Shown piece by piece: positions 46,455 to 54,589 of a stretch of DNA of 64,000 nt. This stretch comes from Dermacoccus abyssi (lineage in GTDB: Bacteria; Actinomycetota; Actinomycetes; Actinomycetales; Dermatophilaceae). Location: contig NZ_QWLM01000001.1 of assembly GCF_003515945.1 (NCBI RefSeq), positions 62,001 through 126,000 of the forward strand, written 5' to 3'. A program made the position numbers and the translations under genes. The notes below the pieces were generated by a model. The model was not told the origin of the DNA, ran no database searches, and saw only the letters and a list, made by a program, of their open reading frames with translations. Each line of letters starts with the position of its first letter. Position 1 is the stretch's first letter.

Positions 46455-47588
46455 ATGTCCACTCCCACTCTCGATGCCATCGGCGCTGCCCTCGCGACGG
46501 TCGAAGACCCTGAAATCAAGAAGCCCATCACCGAACTGGGCATGGTCGACTCGGTCGACGTCTCCGAGAGCGGCCACGTCGCCGTCACGATCCTTCTGAC
46601 GATCGCGGGCTGCCCGCTGAAGTCGAAGCTCACCGAGGACACGACCAAGGCCGTCATGGGCGTCGAGGGCGTGACGGGCGTCAACGTGACGCTCGGCGTC
46701 ATGACCGACGAGCAGCGCAAGGACCTGCGTGAGCAGCTGCGTGGCGGTCAGGCCGAGCGCGAGGTGCCCTTCGCGCAGCCGGGTTCGATGACGCGCGTCT
46801 ACGCCGTCGCCTCCGGCAAGGGTGGCGTCGGCAAGTCGTCCGTCACGACGAACCTCGCTGCCGCGATGGCGGAGCGGGGCCTCAAGGTCGGTGTCGTGGA
46901 CGCCGACATCTACGGCTTCTCCGTGCCGCGCATGCTCGGCGTCGAGCAGCGCCCGACGCAGGTTGACGACATGATCCTGCCGCCGGACAGCCACGGCGTG
47001 AAGGTCATCTCCATCGGCATGTTCGTGCCCGGTAACCAGCCCGTCGTGTGGCGTGGCCCGATGCTGCACCGTGCGCTGCAGCAGTTCCTCGCGGACGTCT
47101 TCTGGGGCGACCTCGACGTCCTCCTGCTCGACCTGCCGCCCGGCACGGGTGACATCGCCATCTCGGTGGCGCAGCTCATCCCGACGGCGGAGATCCTCGT
47201 CGTGACGACGCCGCAGCAGGCTGCCGCGGAGGTCGCGGAGCGCGCCGGCGCGATCGCGTTGCAGACGAAGCAGCGCGTGGCCGGCGTCATCGAGAACATG
47301 TCGTGGCTGGAGTTGCCGGACGGCACGCGTCAGGAGATCTTCGGTGCGGGTGGCGGCCAGACGGTCGCCGACTCGCTGACGCAGGCCATCGGCGCGAAGG
47401 TCGAGCTGCTGGGCCAGATTCCGCTCGACACGACGCTGCGTGAGGGCGCTGACGCGGGTACGCCGGTCGTCGTGGGCAACCCCGACTCCCCCGCCGCGGT
47501 GGCGCTGCGCGGGATCGCGAAGGGTCTCGGCACGCGTGCGCGCGGCCTGGCGGGCCGCAGCTTGGGCCTCACCCCGAACCGCAAGTAA
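46455..47588 (+). CDS. mrp: Mrp/NBP35 family iron-sulfur carrier ATPase
   Basis: A 377-residue protein that assembles and transfers iron-sulfur clusters. An N-terminal MIP18/DUF59 domain (about residues 1-90, VEDPEIKKPITELGMV, with the Cys in IAGCPLKS) precedes a ParA-like ATPase with the deviant Walker A SGKGGVGKSS, Walker B LLLDLPPGTGD and VVWRGPML. The C-terminal CxxC present in many Mrp proteins is absent. ATG 46455 lies 7 nt after TACGAT. It is convergent with tatB. Confidence 0.92.
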   Translation: MSTPTLDAIGAALATVEDPEIKKPITELGMVDSVDVSESGHVAVTILLTIAGCPLKSKLTEDTTKAVMGVEGVTGVNVTLGVMTDEQRKDLREQLRGGQAEREVPFAQPGSMTRVYAVASGKGGVGKSSVTTNLAAAMAERGLKVGVVDADIYGFSVPRMLGVEQRPTQVDDMILPPDSHGVKVISIGMFVPGNQPVVWRGPMLHRALQQFLADVFWGDLDVLLLDLPPGTGDIAISVAQLIPTAEILVVTTPQQAAAEVAERAGAIALQTKQRVAGVIENMSWLELPDGTRQEIFGAGGGQTVADSLTQAIGAKVELLGQIPLDTTLREGADAGTPVVVGNPDSPAAVALRGIAKGLGTRARGLAGRSLGLTPNRK

Positions 47589-47598
47589 GGCGAACACG

Positions 47599-47640
47599 AA
47601 GCGCCTCGGCCGGACCGAAAGGTCTGGCCGAGGCGCTTCG
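47599..47640 (+). terminator. terminator after mrp
   Basis: A long inverted repeat: arms GAAGCGCCTCGGCC/GGCCGAGGCGCTTC, then GACC/GGTC around a gaaa loop. Confidence 0.75.
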
Positions 47641-47730
47641 TCATGTCGAGCAGCTTCGCCGCGTGGCCGGCGCGCCGGCCACGACGACCAAGGGGACCCC
47701 GGAAGCCAGCGTGCCTGAGCCGCGAGGCAG

Positions 47731-47746
47731 GACCAAGCTTGCGAGG
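47731..47746. repeat. REP-like intergenic repeat, copy 1
   Basis: GACCAAGCTTGCGAGG, matching copy 2 at 15 of 16 positions. A related GAGCCGCGAGG occurs just upstream (near 47717) in a small GCCT/AGGC hairpin. The 301-bp gap between mrp and tatB (47589-47889) holds the mrp terminator and these elements and no plausible gene. Confidence 0.45.
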
Positions 47747-47836
47747 GCACTGGCCCCGCGGGGAGAAGGTGAGCAGCGCAGACCAACCGGACCGCGCTGG
47801 GAGCCGACTCGCCCCCGATGGCCTGTCGCACCGAGG

Positions 47837-47864
47837 GATCTGACCGAGCTTGCGAGGTCAGATC
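47837..47864. repeat. REP-like palindromic repeat, copy 2
   Basis: A perfect 9-bp inverted repeat (GATCTGACC/GGTCAGATC) with loop GAGCTTGCGA; it contains GACCGAGCTTGCGAGG (47842-47857). It lies 26 bp from the tatB stop and might also act as a terminator for tatB, though no U tract is seen. Confidence 0.5.
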
Positions 47865-47889
47865 ACCGGAAGATAGGGCAAGGGAGCGC

Positions 47890-48384
47890 CTACGTCGCGT
47901 CGGTGTCGAACGGCGTGGTGCGGTCGGGGTGGTATTCGGCGGTGATGTGGGAGCGCGGGGCGATGGGGATCGTTTGGGTGTCCTCGCCGCCGACGCCTGC
48001 ACGGGGGGTTTCGGCGCCGACGCCGGATGCAGCGTGGTCGGGGCCGACGGCGCCGGCCGCGGTGGAGCCGTTGGCTCGGCGTTCGGTGAGGCCGACTTCG
48101 GCGGCGATGTCGGCGTCGGGGTCGTCGAAGAGGGCTTCGCGAACGATGCGGCGCGGGTCGTACTGACGCGGGTCGTACTGACGCCAGTCGATGTCCTGGT
48201 ATTCGGGGCCCATCTCGGATTTGAGTTGGGTCTTGGCACCTTCGGCCATGTCGCGTGCGGTGCGGATGAAGGTGCGCAACTTCGCGATGTATTCCGGCAG
48301 GCGCTTCGGGCCGATGAGCGCGAGAGCGATGATGACGATGAGAATGAACTCGCCGGAGTTGATGTCGATGAACGGGATGTTCAC
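47890..48384 (-). CDS. tatB: Sec-independent translocase protein TatB
   Basis: A 164-residue TatA/B-family protein: a membrane helix at the N-terminus (GEFILIVIIALALIGPKRLPE, where the GP hinge and RLPE are diagnostic), an amphipathic helix (IRTARDMAEGAKTQLKSEMG) and a long hydrophilic tail. The tail contains a tandem repeat, RQYDPRQYDPRR. Position next to sigE and rseA supports TatB rather than TatA. It is the subunit that receives folded twin-arginine substrates. Confidence 0.88.
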   Translation of the reverse strand: MNIPFIDINSGEFILIVIIALALIGPKRLPEYIAKLRTFIRTARDMAEGAKTQLKSEMGPEYQDIDWRQYDPRQYDPRRIVREALFDDPDADIAAEVGLTERRANGSTAAGAVGPDHAASGVGAETPRAGVGGEDTQTIPIAPRSHITAEYHPDRTTPFDTDAT

Positions 48385-48415
48385 GCGCGCGTCACCCCTG
48401 CCAAGTCGATCTCGA

Positions 48416-49000
48416 TCATGGAGCCATTCTGCCTGATCGCTCGTCGTTCGCCTGAATCAGGACGACGGACCAGGCGCTGCGGGCAACCGATCGTGGCCCT
48501 TCGCCGCGCACCTCGGGCGCGTCGAAGTGGTCGGTGGTCTGGGCGTTGGACGCCATGGTGGGGGCGCCGGGTGCCGTGCTGCGCGGGTGGGCGGCGCTGC
48601 TCATGACGATGGCGCCGCAGGCTGCCGCGAGCGCGACCATGCCGAGAACCGGGCGTCGGGAAGATCGGTTGTACTGCGCGGGGGCGTCCGGGGAGAGGAG
48701 GTGGACCCGCTCCTCCTTCGCCGGGGAATGCACGGCGGCCTCGCCACGAGGTGTGTCGTACGACGAATCACGTGTGTCGAGCGCAACGAGCCCTGCGACG
48801 AGGCGAGCGTGACGTCCGGGGTCGAGGGGCACTCGGCGCACCTGCAGGACGATGGCACGTTCGGCTTCGACGCTCTGGCGGCAGCCCTCGCAGCTGATGA
48901 TGTGTCGTGCGGCGAGGTGGGAGCTCGTCTCGTCGAGTTGGCCGTCGACGTAGGCGTCGACGAACTCTCCGAGGTGGCCCTCCCTGTAGCGGCGCGTCAC
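48416..49000 (-). CDS. rseA: zinc-binding anti-sigma factor RseA
   Basis: A 194-residue anti-sigma factor. The N-terminal ZAS domain has the H-x3-C-x2-C motif (HIISCEGC) that holds the sigma factor, after [15 protein letters not shown] single hydrophobic helix ([19 protein letters not shown], about residues 118-136) suggests membrane attachment, followed by a short exported tail. The start overlaps the sigE stop by 4 nt (ATGA), so sigma and anti-sigma factors are made in step. Confidence 0.88.
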   Translation of the reverse strand: MTRRYREGHLGEFVDAYVDGQLDETSSHLAARHIISCEGCRQSVEAERAIVLQVRRVPLDPGRHARLVAGLVALDTRDSSYDTPRGEAAVHSPAKEERVHLLSPDAPAQYNRSSRRPVLGMVALAAACGAIVMSSAAHPRSTAPGAPTMASNAQTTDHFDAPEVRGEGPRSVARSAWSVVLIQANDERSGRMAP

Positions 49001-49686
49001 GACATCCCTAGGGCTGTGCGGGGCCCTCCGAGCCCGTCGGTGGCTGCGCGCACGACACCACCGGCGCGTCGGCGCTCCTCGCGGGCCGCAGGCGAACGGT
49101 GCGCGAGCGATTCACGCAGTGCGGCGCGCCCGCGGTGGATGCGGGAGCGCACGGTGCCGAGCTTGAGTCCGAGGGTGGCCGCGATCTCCTCGTAGGAGAG
49201 CCCCTCGATGTCGCACAGGACGACAGCGGCACGGAAGTCGGGCGCGAGGGCGTCGAGCGCGCGCTGCACGTCATCGTCGAACTCGGCGTCGAGCACGACC
49301 TGCTCGGGGCCTCGGGCCGTGGAGGGCAGGCGCGTGTCGGCATCGTCGGCGAGCGCGTCGAAGCGGATGCGCTGCTTCCGACGCATGCGGTCGAGGAAGA
49401 GGTTCGTCGTGATGCGGTGCAGCCAGCCCTCGAAGGTTCCCGGCCGGTAGGAGCTCAGGGAGTTGAACACGCGGACGAAGACGTCGTGCGTGAGGTCCTC
49501 GGCGTCGTGAACATTGCCCGTGAGGCGGTAGGCCAGGCGGTAGACGCGCGGGCTGTGCTCGGTGACGATCTCCTCCCACGTCGGCGGAGCCCAGCCTTCG
49601 GGTGCCCGTTCGGGCACGACGACGCGCGAGCGCGTGTTGACTGGGTGAACCGGGTCGCTGACCGTGTCCGGCACCTGGCTTCTCAT
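48997..49686 (-). CDS. sigE: ECF RNA polymerase sigma factor SigE
   Basis: A 229-residue group 4 sigma factor. Region 2 spans about residues 45-110 ([37 protein letters not shown]) and region 4 about 150-205 ([20 protein letters not shown]). It is released by its anti-sigma partner RseA in surface or oxidative stress. ATG 49686 is preceded by GGAAGGA. The 205 bp up to the divergent methyltransferase hold both promoters; I could not assign a SigE-type autoregulated promoter with confidence. Confidence 0.92.
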   Translation of the reverse strand: MRSQVPDTVSDPVHPVNTRSRVVVPERAPEGWAPPTWEEIVTEHSPRVYRLAYRLTGNVHDAEDLTHDVFVRVFNSLSSYRPGTFEGWLHRITTNLFLDRMRRKQRIRFDALADDADTRLPSTARGPEQVVLDAEFDDDVQRALDALAPDFRAAVVLCDIEGLSYEEIAATLGLKLGTVRSRIHRGRAALRESLAHRSPAAREERRRAGGVVRAATDGLGGPRTALGMS

Positions 49687-49878
49687 CTCATGTCCTTCCC
49701 GGTCGAACGAGTCGACACCGCATGGTTTCTGTACTCATCCTGGCCGGGCCGTCTGTGCGTGGCCTGAGCGTCGCCCCAGGCCCCTCTTCGACGGTTTCAA
49801 CGCGAACGGCCACCCGTTCGTTCCCTCCGCAGCCGATCGATGTGCTCCGACGGTTCGCGGGCGAGACTTGCTTCCAAA

Positions 49879-49884
49879 TAGAAT
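49879..49884 (+). promoter_or_regulatory. -10 element, leaderless promoter of the O-methyltransferase gene
   Basis: TAGAAT, close to consensus, followed by 7 nt and the ATG at 49892. Confidence 0.6.
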
Positions 49885-49891
49885 CAACCTC

Positions 49892-50524
49892 ATGACGAGC
49901 TTCAAACCGGCCAGCTGGGCGTATGCCGAGGACTTCGCGTACGAACCGGCCCACATCGAGGCTGCGCGCCAACAGGGCGAGCACCTCGGCGCGACGCCGG
50001 TGAGCCCCGCCGCGGGAGCGGCCCTTCGCATGCTCGCTGCGACGACGGGCGCACGCACCGTCGTCGAGGTGGGCACGGGCGCCGGCTGCTCGGGGCTGTG
50101 GCTGCTCGAGGGCATGCCGAGCGACGGGGTCCTCACGACGATCGACGTGAGTCTCGAACACCAGCGGGCAGCCCGCGCGGTCTACCAGCGCGCGGGTCAC
50201 GCCCCGCAGCGCACCCGCATCATCTCGGGTAGTGCGCTCACGGTGCTGCCACGTCTGGCCGATCGCGCGTACGACCTCGTGCTCGTCGACGGGGAGAAGG
50301 ACGAGTACCCGGCCTACGTCGAACAGGCGTTGCGCCTCGTACGCCCGGGGGGCGTGGTCGTGCTCGACAACATGCTGTGGCACGACCGCGTGGCAGACCC
50401 CGCGGTACGCGACGAGACGACGATGACCCTGCGCGCGCTGGCCAAGACGCTCCGTGAGGACGACGACCTCATGACGACGCTGCTGCCTGTGGGCGACGGC
50501 CTCCTCGTGTGCGTCAGGCGCTGA
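49892..50524 (+). CDS. class I O-methyltransferase (Rv1220c-like)
   Basis: A 210-residue SAM-dependent catechol-type O-methyltransferase. Motif I is VVEVGTGAGCSGLWLL; metal-binding Asp residues lie in LVLVDGEKDEYPAY and VVVLDNMLWHDRV. The substrate is unknown. The gene is divergent from sigE as in M. tuberculosis. A strong hairpin follows the stop. Confidence 0.9.
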   Translation: MTSFKPASWAYAEDFAYEPAHIEAARQQGEHLGATPVSPAAGAALRMLAATTGARTVVEVGTGAGCSGLWLLEGMPSDGVLTTIDVSLEHQRAARAVYQRAGHAPQRTRIISGSALTVLPRLADRAYDLVLVDGEKDEYPAYVEQALRLVRPGGVVVLDNMLWHDRVADPAVRDETTMTLRALAKTLREDDDLMTTLLPVGDGLLVCVRR

Positions 50525-50550
50525 TCAGCGGACGACTCAGCTAGAAACAC

Positions 50551-50595
50551 ACGAAGAAGGCGCTCGCCCCGTCACCGGGTGAGCGCCTTCTTCGT
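50551..50595. terminator. bidirectional hairpin terminator
   Basis: A perfect 15-bp stem (ACGAAGAAGGCGCTC/GAGCGCCTTCTTCGT) with a 15-nt loop between the convergent methyltransferase and DUF3117 genes. Confidence 0.85.
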
Positions 50596-50614
50596 GGTTC
50601 GCGATCAGCGTGCG

Positions 50615-50782
50615 TCAGCCGACGCAGCCCTTGATCGCGTCACCGAGGGCCTTCGCCTCGTCAGCGTTCATTTCGACGACGAGACGGCCGCCGCCCTCGA
50701 GAGGCATACGCAGCAGGATGCTGCGACCCTCCTTGGTGACCTCGAGCGGACCGTCGCCGGTCCGAGGCTTCATGGCTGCCAT
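50615..50782 (-). CDS. DUF3117 family small protein
   Basis: A 55-residue protein: MAAMKPRTGDGPLEVTKEGR, then SILLRMPLEGGGRLVVEMN and a C-terminal helix EAKALGDAIKGCVG. This is the full length of the family (Rv1211-like), which is conserved across actinobacteria and of unknown function. AAAGGGG precedes the ATG. The 231 bp to the enoyl-CoA hydratase gene contain TACTAG on the minus strand, a possible -10. Confidence 0.9.
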   Translation of the reverse strand: MAAMKPRTGDGPLEVTKEGRSILLRMPLEGGGRLVVEMNADEAKALGDAIKGCVG

Positions 50783-51013
50783 GGGTGACCCCTTTCAGGT
50801 GCACGCGCGGGCGCGTGCCGTTCTCGATCGCGCTCCGCCGTCCACCGGGTGTTCCACGAGGGCTCACCGACGGGCCCACCGGGTGTGACGGGCCGTGTCG
50901 CGCGTGCGCGACGGGGCTTGTTGCTACTAGTATGACGCGCTTTTTCGGCCAGACGAAATCGCGGAGTGGCGCGCGTCACCATTCGTCGGGGTGAATGCGA
51001 TTGAATCGGGGGC

Positions 51014-51811
51014 ATGACTTCTGATGCTCCCGTCCTCTACGACGTCTCGAATTCGGTCGCAACCATCACCCTGAACCGCCCCAAGGCACTGAATTCGCTC
51101 ACCACGGAGGCGCGCGTCGAACTGCTCGAAGCGCTGCGTCGAGCCGCCTCCGACGAGTCGGCGCGCGTCGTCGTCCTCACCGGCGAGGGGCGCGGCTTCT
51201 GCGTCGGACAGGATCTACGCGAACACGCCGAACAACTCGCCAGTGGGGGCAGCGGGAGCACCCTGTCGACCGTTGCCGAGCACTACAACCCGATCGCGCG
51301 GGAGATCGCACGGATGCCGAAGCCGGTCGTCGCCCGGCTCAACGGCGTCACCGCTGGGGCCGGCCTGTCGATCGCCATGCTGGCCGACTTCCGCGTCGCC
51401 GTGGAATCAGCCACTTTCACCACGGCCTTCGCCGGCATCGGGTTGAGCTGTGACACGGGTGCGAGCTGGTCCCTGCAACGCCTCGTCGGCCCTGCGCACG
51501 CCCGCGAGCTCCTCTTCGACGCAACACCCATCAAGGCCGATCGCGCCCTTGAGCTGGGCCTCGTCAACACGGTGGTGGCCGACGACCAGTTGGACGCGAC
51601 GGTTGATGCTCTCGTCGCCCGTCTCGCGGCAGGCCCGACGGCGGCCTACGCCGCGATGCGCGAAGCGCTCATGTTCGCCTCGACCCACTCCCTCGACGAG
51701 TCGCTCGACTTCGAGGAGCCGCGCATGATGGCGACGGGTGCCACCGAGGACCACAGCCGCGCCGTGACCTCGTTCCTGGCCAAGGAGAAGCCGACCTTCG
51801 AGGGCCGATGA
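51014..51811 (+). CDS. enoyl-CoA hydratase/isomerase family protein (PaaG-like)
   Basis: A 265-residue crotonase-fold enzyme. The oxyanion-hole segments are FCVGQDLREH and GVTAGAGLSIAMLADFR. The segment GIGLSCDTGASWSLQRLVG, with Asp in place of the hydratase Glu, is similar to PaaG-type ring-epoxide or enoyl-CoA isomerases. It does not sit in a phenylacetate or fatty-acid gene cluster here, so its pathway is uncertain. No ribosome binding site is seen before ATG 51014. Confidence 0.82.
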   Translation: MTSDAPVLYDVSNSVATITLNRPKALNSLTTEARVELLEALRRAASDESARVVVLTGEGRGFCVGQDLREHAEQLASGGSGSTLSTVAEHYNPIAREIARMPKPVVARLNGVTAGAGLSIAMLADFRVAVESATFTTAFAGIGLSCDTGASWSLQRLVGPAHARELLFDATPIKADRALELGLVNTVVADDQLDATVDALVARLAAGPTAAYAAMREALMFASTHSLDESLDFEEPRMMATGATEDHSRAVTSFLAKEKPTFEGR

Positions 51812-51833
51812 CGCAACGTCGCCGAACGGTGAC

Positions 51834-51893
51834 GAGCCGGGGTGGCGAGGAACGCCCTGACCACCCCGGCTCTCTCGGAAGGGCTAGGGCGTT
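51834..51893. terminator. two overlapping hairpins between convergent genes
   Basis: GAGCCGGGGTGG (51834-51845) pairs with CCACCCCGGCTC (51861-51872), and AACGCCCT (51851-51858) pairs with AGGGCGTT (51886-51893). The two are mutually exclusive; probably each terminates one direction. Confidence 0.6.
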
Positions 51894-52474
51894 CACTCCC
51901 CCGCGATCTCGTCGCCCGCAGCACAGCCGACCGCGTGGTCGTTGACGAACCCGCAGGCCTGGAAGAGCGAATAGCAGGTCGTCGGGCCCACGTGCGCGAA
52001 GCCGTGACGCTTGAGCGCTTTCGACAGGGCGGTGGACTCGCTCGAGAACCCCACGACCTCGTCCGGCGCGCCGGGACGCGAGTGTTCGGCGGGCGCGTGT
52101 TCCTCGATGAGCCGTTCGAGGCCAACCGTGTCACGCAGCCGCACGACGGCACGCGCGTTCGTCAGGGTCGCATCGATCTTGCGCTGATTACGGACGATGG
52201 CGGCATCGCCCATGAGCCGTGCGACATCGGCGTCACCGAAGCCGGCGACGGTGTCCGGGTCGAAGTCACGAAAGGCCGCCCGGAACGCCTCGCGCTTGCG
52301 AAGGATCGTCAGCCAGGACAGCCCGGACTGGAAAGCCTCGAGCATGAGGCGTTCGAACAGCTCGCGCTCACCGCGCACCCGTCGGCCCCACTCGCTGTCG
52401 TGATAGCGCAGGTAGTCGGGCGCACTCGTCACCCAACCGCATCGCGCGATGCCGTCGGGCTCATGCGTCAGCAT
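51893..52474 (-). CDS. tag: DNA-3-methyladenine glycosylase I
   Basis: A 193-residue TagI enzyme that excises 3-methyladenine from DNA. The zinc ligands are visible: Cys in RCGWVTS and His in LRYHDSEWG near the N-terminus, His and Cys in DHAVGCAAG near the end. The helix segment FQSGLSWLTILRKREAFR is typical. ATG 52474 overlaps the upstream DivIVA-like gene by 14 nt, so the two are coupled. Confidence 0.92.
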   Translation of the reverse strand: MLTHEPDGIARCGWVTSAPDYLRYHDSEWGRRVRGERELFERLMLEAFQSGLSWLTILRKREAFRAAFRDFDPDTVAGFGDADVARLMGDAAIVRNQRKIDATLTNARAVVRLRDTVGLERLIEEHAPAEHSRPGAPDEVVGFSSESTALSKALKRHGFAHVGPTTCYSLFQACGFVNDHAVGCAAGDEIAGE

Positions 52475-52865
52475 CGTCGCCTTCGCCGCGGCGGCGACGG
52501 AACTGCACGACGTCCGCGGCGCGGTCAGCGCGCTCCGGCTCGACGCGTCCGGCACCGAAACGCGACACCGGCACCCTCTCGCCGCGCGGTTCGTCGTGCT
52601 CGCTCCGTTCCAGCCGGGCCTCCAGGTCGTGGATCTCGTCGAAGAGCCGGTCGAGCACGGCGTCGACCTGCGCCATGTTGTAGCCGCGCAGCGACTGGTC
52701 GAGGCGCACGGCATCGACTCCCGCCGAGCCGAGCTTGCCCTTCGGCAGGTCGAATGCCGACGTCGCCGTGGGCGAACTCATGGTGTCGGCCCCCACGCGC
52801 CCGACGACGACGGCGACCACGCCACCGATGACGAGTACGAGCACGACGATGAGCAAGATCATCAT
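52461..52865 (-). CDS. small membrane protein with DivIVA-like motif
   Basis: A 134-residue protein: one N-terminal membrane helix (MMILLIVVLVLVIGGVVAVV) and a DivIVA-like segment, LRGYNMAQVDAVLDRLFDEI, leading into a short coiled coil. The C-terminus is Arg-rich and acidic. This is the usual companion of tag and LOG genes (Rv1209-like). It may link to polar growth or septation, but that is inference. It overlaps both neighbours (LOG by 4 nt). Confidence 0.83.
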   Translation of the reverse strand: MMILLIVVLVLVIGGVVAVVVGRVGADTMSSPTATSAFDLPKGKLGSAGVDAVRLDQSLRGYNMAQVDAVLDRLFDEIHDLEARLERSEHDEPRGERVPVSRFGAGRVEPERADRAADVVQFRRRRGEGDDADA

Positions 52866-53773
52866 GAGGTGGCCTCCTGGTCGTTCGACTGCTGGGCGCG
52901 AACCTTTGCGACGTCCTCCGGGTCGGCTTCCAGAGCAGCTGCGTGCGCCTCACGGATAAAGGCGAGCGCCTCGTCGGCCGTGTCGACGATGCGCAGACGC
53001 TCGACGTCGGCAGCCGAGATCATGCTGCGCGAAAGGAGCGTCTCGCGCATCCACTCGCGCAGAGGCTCCCAGAAGTCGGCGCCGACGAGCACGATGGGGT
53101 AGTGGTTGACCTTCTGTGTCTGCACGAGGGTGAGCGCCTCGAACATCTCGTCGAGCGTGCCCACGCCGCCGGGCAGCACGACCGCGCCCTGCGTGTACTT
53201 GACGAAGACCGTCTTGCGCACGAAGAAGTAGCGGAAGTTCATGCCGGTCGTGACGTACGGGTTGAGGCCGGTCTCGAACGGCAGCTCGATGCCGAGCCCG
53301 ACGGAGACACCGCCCGCCTCCCGGGCACCCTTGTTCGCCGCCTCCATCGCACCCGGACCGCCACCTGTGACGACGGCGAAGCCCTCCTCGACGAGGGCGC
53401 GACCCACGTCGACTCCGACCTGGTAGGCGGGATCGTCGGTGGCCACACGCGCGGAGCCGAAGACGCTGATGGCCGGGCCGAGTTCGGCGAGCGCCGAGAA
53501 ACCGCGGATGAACTCCGACTGGATGCGCATGGCTCGCCAGCGCGTGGCGACGAGCTCGCGCCAGCCGAAGAGTCCCCGATCGGCGCGCGTCACCCGCGTG
53601 TAGGGATTGTCGTCGAGCAGGTCGACGTCGGCTTGCTGCCGCTCTGGTGCGCTCACGGAAGACAGCTTCTCAGAAACGATGGGGCCGGGCACGTCCTGCC
53701 CCTCACCGAGGACGTACGGCGTGCCGCGCCCCCGCCACAGGGTGGGGCGACGTCGTCGCGTCGCGTTCGCCAC
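52862..53773 (-). CDS. LOG family protein (TIGR00730)
   Basis: A 303-residue Rossmann-fold protein with the LOG signature PGGVGTLDEMFE and the upstream GGGPGAMEAANKGA. LOG enzymes release cytokinin bases from nucleoside 5'-monophosphates; bacterial members may have other nucleotide substrates. The N-terminal 95 residues are longer than in short LOGs. The start is uncertain: I used GTG 53773 because further upstream the frame would run into the divergent TetR promoter region. First gene of the LOG-DivIVA-tag operon. Confidence 0.83.
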   Translation of the reverse strand: MANATRRRRPTLWRGRGTPYVLGEGQDVPGPIVSEKLSSVSAPERQQADVDLLDDNPYTRVTRADRGLFGWRELVATRWRAMRIQSEFIRGFSALAELGPAISVFGSARVATDDPAYQVGVDVGRALVEEGFAVVTGGGPGAMEAANKGAREAGGVSVGLGIELPFETGLNPYVTTGMNFRYFFVRKTVFVKYTQGAVVLPGGVGTLDEMFEALTLVQTQKVNHYPIVLVGADFWEPLREWMRETLLSRSMISAADVERLRIVDTADEALAFIREAHAAALEADPEDVAKVRAQQSNDQEATS

Positions 53774-53869
53774 AACCCGCAGTGCAGGTCCAACTGTTAC
53801 GTTGCTGCGAAGAATGTTGCGGCGCACCACCGTGCGACGCCCAGGGGTGGGAAGGCACAGGGCACGAGC

Positions 53870-54499
53870 ATGGCGTGGGACACCGAGAAGACGAAGAGTC
53901 GCATCCTCGAAGCAGCCCTGCTCGAGTTCTCCGAGAAGGGTCCGGCCGGCACGACGATCGACAACGTCGCCCGGCGCTCCGGCGTGAACAAGGAGCGGAT
54001 CTACCACTACTTCGGCAACAAGCAGGCCCTGTTCGGCGTCGTGCTCGACGGGGAACTGCGCAAGATCTCCGAGGCTGTGCCCGTCTCAGCCACGGGGCGA
54101 CTCGACATCGACGCCTACATCGGCGGCCTGTTCGACTATCACCGCGAGCATCCGCACCTCAACCGTCTCGTCCTGTGGGAGGGGTTGACCTACAACGGAA
54201 CCATCCTCGACGAGTCGCGCCGGAGCGAGTACTACGCCGCGCGCGTCTCGGCGGTGCGTTCCGGGCAGGAGAACGGTGAGATCGCCACGAACGTCGACGC
54301 CGACGTCCTCGCGTTCCTCCTGCTGTCGTTGGCCGGCTGGTGGTCGTCCGTTCCGCAGATCGCGCACATGATGAGCGCCGACCCGGACGGCGTCGACCTC
54401 GACACCCGCCGACGCAACGTCATCGAGGCGGCCAAGAACCTGCTCGGTCAGTGCGACGTCGCGGGCGCCCGCGGCGATGTGGACTCACACGGCTTCTGA
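53870..54499 (+). CDS. TetR family transcriptional regulator
   Basis: A 209-residue regulator with a helix-turn-helix at about residues 25-50 (IDNVARRSGVNKERIYHYF). The C-terminal domain is of the TetR_C type, with SLAGWWSSVPQIAHMM. It is divergent from the LOG operon across about 95 bp, which may be its target. GTGGGAAGG lies further upstream; ATG 53870 is the only good start before the helix-turn-helix. Confidence 0.87.
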   Translation: MAWDTEKTKSRILEAALLEFSEKGPAGTTIDNVARRSGVNKERIYHYFGNKQALFGVVLDGELRKISEAVPVSATGRLDIDAYIGGLFDYHREHPHLNRLVLWEGLTYNGTILDESRRSEYYAARVSAVRSGQENGEIATNVDADVLAFLLLSLAGWWSSVPQIAHMMSADPDGVDLDTRRRNVIEAAKNLLGQCDVAGARGDVDSHGF

Positions 54500-54522
54500 C
54501 GCGGCCGGTCGAACACGCGCAC

Positions 54523-54562
54523 GGGCGAGGTCGAACCGCCGAAAGGTTCGACCTCGCCCTTC
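54523..54562. terminator. bidirectional hairpin terminator
   Basis: A perfect 15-bp stem (GGGCGAGGTCGAACC/GGTTCGACCTCGCCC) with loop gccgaaa, followed by ttcg, between the convergent TetR and isochorismatase-fold genes. Confidence 0.85.
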
Positions 54563-54589
54563 GTCGTTCGGGTGAGCTCGCTCGCGTGG

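Noticed and set aside
53774-54007. Longer N-terminus for the LOG protein
   Set aside because: The extra residues lie over the divergent TetR start and are Arg-rich without similarity to LOG proteins.
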